Source: Nostoc sp. XA010 (lineage in GTDB: Bacteria > Cyanobacteriota > Cyanobacteriia > Cyanobacteriales > Nostocaceae). Taken from it: a DNA stretch of 64,000 nucleotides. The translations under genes were made by a program, and so were the position numbers. The stretch spans positions 62,001 through 126,000 of the forward strand of contig NZ_JAIVFX010000013.1 in NCBI RefSeq assembly GCF_020829625.1, written 5' to 3'. Under the pieces are notes generated by a model that worked only from the letters and a program-made list of their open reading frames with translations, had not been told where the DNA came from and ran no database searches. Below are positions 1 through 7,891 of this stretch, in pieces. Position 1 is the stretch's first letter; each line of letters starts with the position of its first letter.

Positions 1-39
1 TTTAAAATATATTTTTTATTAGGCTGTATAATAAAATAC

Positions 40-1134
40 ATGAGACTAGCTGGACAACAATATAAACAACTAACAGATGCTTTAATTGAGGCATTTCCTG
101 AGCAAATAAGACTTGCTGAGGTAATCAGGTTTAGATTCAACAAAAATTTGAATGCCTATGCAATGGGTAATGATTTAAAAGCAATTGTCTTTAGATTAAT
201 CCAATCAGCAGAAGCAGAGGGCTGGGTTGACGAGCTAATTGCAGGTGCGCGTGAGGCAAATCCTGGAAATCCAAAATTATTTGTTTTGGCACAGGAGCTA
301 AATCTTGCTACTCCCATGCCATCGGAATTAAACGCAAGAGGTTCTCTAGAAAGAATCATTAAAAAAACAAATAGTTTTCTGAATGTGAATACTTGGCGAG
401 AAACTTTAGGTAAACTTGAGCCACAAGTGTGTCGCATTGAAATTACTAAGAAAAATAATTATCGTTCCTTTGGTACAGGTTTTCTAATTGCACCCAACGT
501 GGTTATCACCAATTACCACGTTATAGAACCCGTATTGTTACAGGAAGCTACTCCTAACAACATCATTTTGCGTTTTGACTATAAACAAGTGGAAGGTAAA
601 ATTATTAACCAAGGTACAGAATACCGCTTGGTGACAGACGAATGGTTAATTGATCAAAGCCCTTACCTCTCAGATAAAGAAAATCGGTTGCCTACGCCTG
701 ATGAATTAGACTATGCCTTACTTCGATTAGATGGAGTTCCTGGGAAGGAAGCTATAGGAACCAAAGCAGATCCGAGTTCGCCAGATAGAGGATGGATTAA
801 GTTAAAGCCTGAAATATATGAATTTGTACCTGATACTCCATTGTTTATACTGCAACATCCACAAGGTGAACCATTAAAGCTGGGATTTGATACAGAATCT
901 ATTATTGGTATTAATGAAAATGGCACAGCTGTTAAATATAAAACTAATACTGAGCATGGTTCCTCTGGTTCTCCTTGTTTTGATATTAACTGGAAATTAG
1001 TGGCCTTGCATCATAGTGGTGATCCAGCATACGAAGGTGCAAAATATAATGCTGGAACACCTATCAGTGCTATTTGTTCACGTTTAGAAACAGGTTTATT
1101 GCAGAAGTTACTAAGTGGTGAGGAAATCTGGTGA
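40..1134 (+). CDS. EAD1-trypsin-like serine protease (conflict-system effector)
   Basis: The 364-aa protein starts with an effector-associated domain 1 (EAD1, about residues 1-90), a small helical adaptor known to mediate homotypic recruitment in bacterial NTP-dependent conflict systems. A trypsin-like protease domain follows. The catalytic triad is visible: H160 in TNYHV, D224 in ELDYALL and S309 in HGSSGSP. There is no signal peptide, so it probably acts in the cytoplasm. The next gene begins with a related EAD1, which suggests that it recruits or releases this protease. The start is chosen because EAD1 proteins begin this way; no clear ribosome binding site is visible and the upstream sequence leaves the window after 39 bases. 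Cleavage targets are unknown. Confidence 0.85.
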   Translation: MRLAGQQYKQLTDALIEAFPEQIRLAEVIRFRFNKNLNAYAMGNDLKAIVFRLIQSAEAEGWVDELIAGAREANPGNPKLFVLAQELNLATPMPSELNARGSLERIIKKTNSFLNVNTWRETLGKLEPQVCRIEITKKNNYRSFGTGFLIAPNVVITNYHVIEPVLLQEATPNNIILRFDYKQVEGKIINQGTEYRLVTDEWLIDQSPYLSDKENRLPTPDELDYALLRLDGVPGKEAIGTKADPSSPDRGWIKLKPEIYEFVPDTPLFILQHPQGEPLKLGFDTESIIGINENGTAVKYKTNTEHGSSGSPCFDINWKLVALHHSGDPAYEGAKYNAGTPISAICSRLETGLLQKLLSGEEIW

Positions 1135-1180
1135 AATTTACAGAAACATCTATTTTTTGGTAATTGTGGAGTAGTTATTA

Positions 1181-2659
1181 ATGAATTTACCTGGTCCACT
1201 TCTAAAGGAAATAGAAGAAGCATTACAAGCTGCTTTTCCTAGCAAAGAAGAGTTGGAGAGAATGTTACGTTATGAATGCGATATTCATCTGGATGCTGAA
1301 AGTAACAGATATACTCTTATTCTTTTTAAAGTAATACAAGATTTTGAGAGGCTAAATAAATTAACAGAATTAATACGTGGCGCACTTAAAGCAAATCCTA
1401 ATAATATTAAACTGAATGAGGTTAACAAAAAAATTAAAGCAATTTATCCCATTAATGATAATTTTATTTTAAATTCCTTTAATGAAGAATTAACACCAAT
1501 TTTAGAAAAGATTAATTTTGGCAAAATTAAAGTTATTTGCTATAAAGTTATTCCTGAGTTAAGTATAAATTTACCAGATTTTGAAATTAATGATATAAAT
1601 AGTTTAAAAGACTTATTTTATAAATATTCAGATTTACTAAGCGATGGGACACTGCCAATTTTAAAATTTGTTCATTTTTTAGCTTGTGACAAAACACTAG
1701 AACAATCCACTCGCCAAAAGTTGCAAAATTGGGTTGGTAATACAGTAAATGAATATAAATTAAAAATTCCTACCTTTTTTGAGAGTGAACTACCTCAAGT
1801 ACTTCAAGCATATCTACTTATTATAGTGAAGCCAGAAGAAAATAATAATTATCGCCTTAATGCATATTTAATTCCTAATGAAGAAGATAAAGATAATATT
1901 GAGCCTCTCGATATAGAATTAGCGAAAAAAGGTATTCTATGTACCTTTGATAAAATTCAAGAAAAGGTACCTGAATTTATTAAAAAATCTGAAAAACACA
2001 TTATTAATAATACAACTAGACCTTGGGAGTTAACAATTGAGTTTTTTCTACCAATTGCTCACCTAAATGAAAAAGTAGAACAGTGGCAATATTCCTATGA
2101 TGATGATTTGGATGATAGTTTGCTCGGAGAAAAATGTAGAGTTGTAGTGCGTTCTTCTGATCGGCTGCAACGTGGTGACTGGATTAGAGCATTACGTTTT
2201 GGTATAGATAGACTGAAAAATGTACGAGCTGAATTAAATGACCAAATTATTCAAGATAAATTTGTACATTTGACAGAATTAAATAGTTTTAATTGGAAAA
2301 GTTTAAAAAATACTTTAGAAAAAGACAAAATAGGATTAAAGTTCTCCTGTCCACTACCAGTATCAGATGAAAAGTATAAAGAACTGTTTAAAGCTATTCT
2401 CATTTCAGGGATTCCGATTGCTGTCTGGAAAAGAAGTAGTATTTCTAACATGAATCCAATAGATGAGTTTAATAAGTTTTTGAACGTTAACTCTCTAAGT
2501 GACTGTAGTAAGTTATTTAATCTTTTACTAGAAGAGCGAAAATTAGCTTATCAGGAAGCTCAATGTGAAAATTATCTGGGATACCATTTAGGTGTTTTAT
2601 GTGAAGAGCCGAATTTAGAAGAATTTCCAGACTTAAAAGCAGCTATAGCAAATTTGTAG
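1181..2659 (+). CDS. EAD1-VMAP protein (vWA-MoxR-associated protein)
   Basis: The 492-aa protein has an N-terminal EAD1 domain (residues 1-90) similar to that of the preceding protease. A middle region follows, then a C-terminal region resembling VMAP-C: a PWELTIEFFLP segment near residue 287, a lone conserved-looking W and a VVVRSSDR segment near residue 325. VMAP proteins are the third partner of MoxR-vWA pairs in the ternary conflict systems described for multicellular bacteria. They are thought to link the ATPase and vWA protein to an EAD-bearing effector. The gene lies 46 bp after the protease and 9 bp before the MoxR ATPase, which fits one operon. GGAG precedes the start. The family call rests on motif recognition and context. 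Confidence 0.75.
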   Translation: MNLPGPLLKEIEEALQAAFPSKEELERMLRYECDIHLDAESNRYTLILFKVIQDFERLNKLTELIRGALKANPNNIKLNEVNKKIKAIYPINDNFILNSFNEELTPILEKINFGKIKVICYKVIPELSINLPDFEINDINSLKDLFYKYSDLLSDGTLPILKFVHFLACDKTLEQSTRQKLQNWVGNTVNEYKLKIPTFFESELPQVLQAYLLIIVKPEENNNYRLNAYLIPNEEDKDNIEPLDIELAKKGILCTFDKIQEKVPEFIKKSEKHIINNTTRPWELTIEFFLPIAHLNEKVEQWQYSYDDDLDDSLLGEKCRVVVRSSDRLQRGDWIRALRFGIDRLKNVRAELNDQIIQDKFVHLTELNSFNWKSLKNTLEKDKIGLKFSCPLPVSDEKYKELFKAILISGIPIAVWKRSSISNMNPIDEFNKFLNVNSLSDCSKLFNLLLEERKLAYQEAQCENYLGYHLGVLCEEPNLEEFPDLKAAIANL

Positions 2660-2668
2660 GAGTGAATA

Positions 2669-3769
2669 ATGGATAAGTTGACAGACTGGAAAATTTTTCA
2701 AGGCAAAAGGGAACCACACGATGCAATTAAGTATCTCTCCCCTCCACCTAAATGGCGCAGGTTTAATAATCAAGATGAATCTACTATCAATAAAATAGAA
2801 ATTGCACAACGTTGGCAGAAGCTTCAAGATTTAGCTAATGAAAATAACAGAGACAAGGAACGAGGCAAGAATTTTCGTATCCAAACTGACCAGCATCAAG
2901 ATGATAATGGTAGATATCATAACGTTGTAGATGCCGTTAATGCTGCTTTTTATCTACGCCGTCCCTTACTAGTAACTGGTTTACCAGGTAGCGGTAAAAC
3001 TTCTCTAGCTTATGCTGTTGCTTATGAACTCCAGCTTGGGCCAGTGCTACTTTGGCCTATTACTACACGCTCAACTCTGCAAGAAGGACTTTACCGCTAT
3101 GATGCGATCGCTCGCCTACAAGATGTACAATTAGCAGATAAAAACAAAGATACACAGCCAGCTAACAATAATCTAAATATAGGTGAATATATTCAGCTTG
3201 GCCCTGTTGGGACAGCATTCTTACCCTCTCTTTACCCACGAGTTTTGCTCATTGACGAGATCGATAAAAGTGATATTAATTTACCCAACGATTTGCTAAA
3301 TCTATTTGAAGAGGGAGAATTTGAAATCCCAGAAGTAGCTCGTTTATCTAAGCATATTGGTGAACAGTCGGTTACAGTTTGCACCAAAGATGATAACATT
3401 GATGCGCCGATTAAAGCTGGGCGTGTACGCTGTTCTACTTTTCCTTTAATAATTATGACCAGCAATGGTGAGCGAGACTTTCCTCCCGCCTTTCTGAGGC
3501 GATGTTTGCGGGTAAATATGCCACAGCCTGAAGAAGAAGCCCTCAAAGCAATTATTAAGGCACAGTTGGATATAGATATTTCAGAACAAAGCCAAGATTT
3601 AATCAACTCTTTTTTGACATCGCTAGCTAACGGAGATAATCTAGCAATTGATCAACTTTTAAACATTGTTTACTTGGTAACTAATGATAAGGTTAGCCGT
3701 AGCGAAATTAATCTGCACAACATGCAAAGCCTGCTATTGAAAAGTCTAAGCAACACGCAAGATAAATGA
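2669..3769 (+). CDS. MoxR-family AAA+ ATPase
   Basis: The 366-aa protein has Walker A GLPGSGKTS (around residue 105), Walker B LLIDEIDKSD (around residue 195), sensor-like MTSNGERDFP and an arginine-finger region FLRRCLR. This is the MoxR-type AAA+ arrangement, used with vWA proteins to remodel or activate partner proteins using ATP. A good ribosome binding site (TAGGAG, 6 nt spacing) precedes the ATG. The last codons overlap the start of the next gene by ATGA, so the ATPase and the vWA-like protein are likely translated together and form a complex. Confidence 0.88.
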   Translation: MDKLTDWKIFQGKREPHDAIKYLSPPPKWRRFNNQDESTINKIEIAQRWQKLQDLANENNRDKERGKNFRIQTDQHQDDNGRYHNVVDAVNAAFYLRRPLLVTGLPGSGKTSLAYAVAYELQLGPVLLWPITTRSTLQEGLYRYDAIARLQDVQLADKNKDTQPANNNLNIGEYIQLGPVGTAFLPSLYPRVLLIDEIDKSDINLPNDLLNLFEEGEFEIPEVARLSKHIGEQSVTVCTKDDNIDAPIKAGRVRCSTFPLIIMTSNGERDFPPAFLRRCLRVNMPQPEEEALKAIIKAQLDIDISEQSQDLINSFLTSLANGDNLAIDQLLNIVYLVTNDKVSRSEINLHNMQSLLLKSLSNTQDK

Positions 3770-6700
3770 TAGAGGAACTGATTGCGATTTTGCGCTCAAG
3801 TGAGAAGTTAAGTGAATTGACAGCAGAACAGTTCACAGATATATTCTGGCTGGCAATACAGCAGTCTCGCTTCTCTGGACTAAATAACCAAGAAGTTGCC
3901 AGAAATCCTTCACAAAATTTCACACTCCCTGTTGTAGAAGATAAACCTGAGATAGCAGATGTTCAGCCACCAACTCAGCCATCTTTTAACTCTCAAGAAT
4001 TATCAACGCCTTCAAAAGATTTACAGCCAAAAGCAGATATTTACGCCCAGACAGCATCGACGATCAATAATCAAGAATCAAATGAAGTAGGAAAACTTCC
4101 AATTAGAGTACCAGATGCAGCTGCCCTGCCAAAAAAACTTGAACTAGCGCGATCACTAAAACCTTTAATGCGCCGCGTCCCCGATCTTTATGACACTGTT
4201 TTAGATGAAGTTGCAACTACAGAACGAGTTGCTACTGAGCAACTCTGGATACCAGTACTTAAGCCTGCTCAAGAACTCTGGTTAGAACTAGATTTAGTAG
4301 TCGATGAGGGAGCATCGATGCTCATCTGGAAAAATACCATCAAAGAACTGCGACAACTATTAGAAACCCTTGGTGCTTTTCGCAATGTCCGCACATGGAG
4401 TCTACTTAGCAACAATGAAACAGAAGTGCAAATTCGTCCGGGGATTGGTTCAGCAGCTCGTCAGCAATATGCTCGTAGTCCCAGAGAATTAGTAGACCCC
4501 AATGGTCGACGGCTAATTTTGATATTGAGCGATTGTGTGTCACCTCTCTGGCGAAATGGGGTGCAAAACGGAGTCAAAAACGAGAATATGATCTTTGCAC
4601 TAAATACTTGGGCAAACAGCAGCCCTGTAGCGATCGTGCAGATGTTACCAAAATGGCTGTGGGCTAGAACCGCGCTTGGTTTAGCTTCCGCAGTGCAGTT
4701 ATCTGGACAGGCTCCAGGAGTTACCAATCAACAATTGCAAGTCAGACAACTTTCTCTTTGGGATGAAATTGACCAAAGTCAGAATATTAAAGTACCTGTT
4801 TTGACATTAGAGCCAGAAATGGTTGCTACCTGGAGCCAAATGCTTGCAGGTATGGGTACAGTTTGGACTTCTGGCGTTGTGTTTCAATCGCAGGTGAAAA
4901 ATCTAAATAACGCAGACGAATTGGATGAAAGCACTACTGAGTTAACACCAAAACAGCGTTACCAGCGTTTTCGGCTGACGGCTTCACCGATGGCGCGGAG
5001 ATTAGCGGGTTTAATAGCAGTAGCCCCAGTTGTCACCTTACCAGTCATCCGTTTAATTCAACAGACGATGCTCTCCCAGCCCAGTCAAGTTCATGTGGCG
5101 GAGGTATTGTTAGGTGGATTGGTGAAGTTGAAACCAGAGACAAAAATGGCTCCTGATACCAATCCCAATGAAGTTGAGTTTCAATTCATACATGGAGTAG
5201 ACGAGATACTTCTTGACTCACTTCCAGTCACTGATAAAGTGATTGTAAAATACAACTTATTAGAACAACTCACACAGCATATAGCAGATAGGATTGGGCT
5301 ATCAACTGATACATTTGCTGGTTTTCTGCAAGATCCGAGACAGATTAGTTCTATTACTCAGCAACTTAACCCCATTGCTAGGTTGGCTATTCAAAAACTG
5401 AGAAATCTTGGTGGAAGATATACTGATTTTGCTGAACAACTAGAAATAGCAAATCAAAAAACCGAGCTACTCGAATGCCTTAAACATGAAAATTTAGATG
5501 TAGCTAGCGTCCTACAACAAATAAAAGCCAACTTCCCTCAAATCACAACTTCAGAATCAGAGAAAATACTCAAAGATTTATTGATTACCCAGAAAATTAA
5601 TAACCCATTTGTAGAAAAATTTGGTGCAGGTCAAGGCAATAGATTTTTGACCAAAAACTTAGTACTAAATGATGAAAGCAATCAAATCTTTTTAAATCAA
5701 GGAGGGCAAATAAATGCTACAATGGAAATTAACCATGATTGCCCTGAATGTGGTACATCTATTAACCAGATTATTGTTGGCATAGCAGGAGAAGATGAAG
5801 CTCAAGCTTGTGTTTGGATTGGCGGAAGTACAAGCAATAGCTGGCAGCCTGTCTCATTTTCTTTAAATATCCCCTATACTCCTGGTGTTTATTACATTCG
5901 TACTCGCTATGCCCAGGCATATAATAGCGAAGATGCTTTAGGTTGGTGGAAAGTAGACCGTCCTGATGGCCCAACAGAAGAAGCCAATATTGGAGCTATT
6001 GTCGTAGGCGTAAATCATATTTTTGAGTATGCCGGAGAATACACTTGTGCAGTCAAATGGGGCGGAGAAAGTGGTACTTGGCATGAAGATACAGAACAAT
6101 TATTTATTTCTCCACAAGGTAAAGTACAGTTTCGTTCTCGGTTTGCTCTGTCAGTAATTCAAAATTTCAAAGTTGAAGGACTAACACTGTCTTGGAGTTT
6201 TGATGAGAATCAAACTGCTGCTAGTATCACTTTTAAAGAAAATAGTGAAAATAGTTATTTCTGGGAAAGCAAGCAGACAGGTAAGTTATTTGAGGGATGG
6301 TTAAATTATCCCAATGAAGGTAGAATAGATTTTCGAGGTAAATTCATAACTAATCAAGAAACAATCTCTTCATCGCCAATGTTGCAATCTGAGTTGCAAC
6401 ATACCACTATTGAGTCTGACACTGCAACACCTACAGGTTTAGCTCTGCAATCTTTTGAATTTGAAGTTGCAACTATTATAGAAATTAACGAATCTAAAAT
6501 ATTAAGTGCAACTAATCCTATAGAGATAGCTGATAGTATAGTATTTTCTAAAACTGAAAAACATCTAAGCGAACCTGAGAAATTAGTAATACAGGGAGCG
6601 ATATCAAATCAAACTTATGAACAGATTGCAGCATCAACAAAGTACTCTAAACTTTATTTAAAGAATATCGCCAATAAATTATGGGGATTTTTATCAGAAG

Positions 6701-7584
6701 TAATAGGTGAAAAAGTTAGCAAAACAAATCTGAAAAATGTTATTCAACAGCAGAAAAATTATTCTCAAATAAATATTCATCGTAGTCTTCGACAAGCTCA
6801 GTGCTTTATCGAAGACTTGGAAAACGGAATTCAACTAGAAATGGTAGCCATCCCTGAAGGCAGTTTTATAATGGGGTCGCCGACAGATGAACTTGAGCGG
6901 AATGAAGATGAGAATCCTCAACACACAGTAACGATTAAACCTTTCTTTTTTGGGAAGTATCAAGTAACACAGGCACAGTGGCAAGCAGTAGCATCTCTGC
7001 CGCAACTCAAACGAAAACTTAACCCTGATCCTTCTAGATTTAAAAGTATGAATCGACCAGTTGAACAAGTTTCCTGGTACGATGCAGTTGAGTTTTGCGA
7101 TCGCCTTTCCAAATATACAGGAAAGCCTTACCACCTACCCAGTGAAGCAGAATGGGAATATGCGTGTAGATCTGGAACTACGACTCCATTCCACTTTGGC
7201 GAGACAATTACATCTAAACTAGCTAACTATAATGCTAACTTTACTTACGGTACAGGTGTGAAAGGAACATATCGAAAGGAAACAACAGAAGTAGGTAGTT
7301 TTGGCGTAGCAAACGCTTTTGGGCTATATGATATGCACGGGAACGTATGGGAATGGTGTCAAGATGATTGGCATGATGACTATGAAGGCGCACCAACAGA
7401 TGGTAGTGCTTGGTTTGATGATAAAAATAATTTTTCTCAGGAGGAAGAAAAAGCAGTACTGAGGGGCGGCTCTTGGAGCATCCTTCCTAGAAGCTGCCGT
7501 TCTGCATCCCGTATCAATATTCCTAAGAATCAGACCAAGTACCTCAACTACTTTTTCAGTTTTCGTGTTAGCTGCTCTATTTGA
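3766..7584 (+). CDS. vWA-like/SAV_2336-type protein with HTH and C-terminal FGE-sulfatase domain
   Basis: The 1272-aa multidomain protein has a vWA-like segment at about residues 120-400 (acidic LDLVVDEGASM and LILSDCVSPLW, as in SAV_2336 N-terminal-related proteins). Next comes a helical region, then a CPECG-containing beta-rich segment near 660-800. Residues 930-990 resemble the HTH that begins many cyanobacterial STAND proteins (EPEKLVIQGA...TYEQIA). From about residue 1025 there is a formylglycine-generating-enzyme/sulfatase-modifying (C-type-lectin-like) domain: EGSFIMGSP, LPSEAEWEYACR, NVWEWCQDDW, LRGGSW. In conflict systems such FGE domains may bind or modify targets. The gene overlaps the MoxR gene by ATGA and ends the operon. 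The exact role of the FGE domain is unknown. Confidence 0.75.
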   Translation: MIEELIAILRSSEKLSELTAEQFTDIFWLAIQQSRFSGLNNQEVARNPSQNFTLPVVEDKPEIADVQPPTQPSFNSQELSTPSKDLQPKADIYAQTASTINNQESNEVGKLPIRVPDAAALPKKLELARSLKPLMRRVPDLYDTVLDEVATTERVATEQLWIPVLKPAQELWLELDLVVDEGASMLIWKNTIKELRQLLETLGAFRNVRTWSLLSNNETEVQIRPGIGSAARQQYARSPRELVDPNGRRLILILSDCVSPLWRNGVQNGVKNENMIFALNTWANSSPVAIVQMLPKWLWARTALGLASAVQLSGQAPGVTNQQLQVRQLSLWDEIDQSQNIKVPVLTLEPEMVATWSQMLAGMGTVWTSGVVFQSQVKNLNNADELDESTTELTPKQRYQRFRLTASPMARRLAGLIAVAPVVTLPVIRLIQQTMLSQPSQVHVAEVLLGGLVKLKPETKMAPDTNPNEVEFQFIHGVDEILLDSLPVTDKVIVKYNLLEQLTQHIADRIGLSTDTFAGFLQDPRQISSITQQLNPIARLAIQKLRNLGGRYTDFAEQLEIANQKTELLECLKHENLDVASVLQQIKANFPQITTSESEKILKDLLITQKINNPFVEKFGAGQGNRFLTKNLVLNDESNQIFLNQGGQINATMEINHDCPECGTSINQIIVGIAGEDEAQACVWIGGSTSNSWQPVSFSLNIPYTPGVYYIRTRYAQAYNSEDALGWWKVDRPDGPTEEANIGAIVVGVNHIFEYAGEYTCAVKWGGESGTWHEDTEQLFISPQGKVQFRSRFALSVIQNFKVEGLTLSWSFDENQTAASITFKENSENSYFWESKQTGKLFEGWLNYPNEGRIDFRGKFITNQETISSSPMLQSELQHTTIESDTATPTGLALQSFEFEVATIIEINESKILSATNPIEIADSIVFSKTEKHLSEPEKLVIQGAISNQTYEQIAASTKYSKLYLKNIANKLWGFLSEVIGEKVSKTNLKNVIQQQKNYSQINIHRSLRQAQCFIEDLENGIQLEMVAIPEGSFIMGSPTDELERNEDENPQHTVTIKPFFFGKYQVTQAQWQAVASLPQLKRKLNPDPSRFKSMNRPVEQVSWYDAVEFCDRLSKYTGKPYHLPSEAEWEYACRSGTTTPFHFGETITSKLANYNANFTYGTGVKGTYRKETTEVGSFGVANAFGLYDMHGNVWEWCQDDWHDDYEGAPTDGSAWFDDKNNFSQEEEKAVLRGGSWSILPRSCRSASRINIPKNQTKYLNYFFSFRVSCSI

Positions 7585-7891
7585 AGGATTCCTAATTAGC
7601 CATTGATACTCTAGCTCTTTTGTACTTTACATTTTTTCTGTTTTTCTTTTATTTGTAGTTCTGTTAATCTTATGGTAAAAAAATTACAGAGCTTTGTAGC
7701 AAAAAAACTTTGGATAAAATTATATATTTTTAACAAGTAAAGTCCATAATATTAGGCAGTCAAAACTGTCTTTAATTTCATGCACCAAAATAATTTTTGG
7801 AAAAGTAAATTTTCTGCTCAGGATAGCAAGCAGAACAAGAAGCATTTGACTATAGTGTACACAGTTCCACGTTTAAATTTAAAAGGCTGAT
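7585..7891. other. AT-rich intergenic region between two defence operons
   Basis: About 300 bp separate the vWA gene from the SNF2 helicase. No ORF or clear terminator hairpin was found. The final 50 bp contain a TTGACT hexamer (about 7848) and TATAGT, which could belong to a promoter for the downstream cassette, but spacing is not canonical. An AAAGG ribosome binding site sits 6 nt before the ATG at 7892. Confidence 0.4.
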
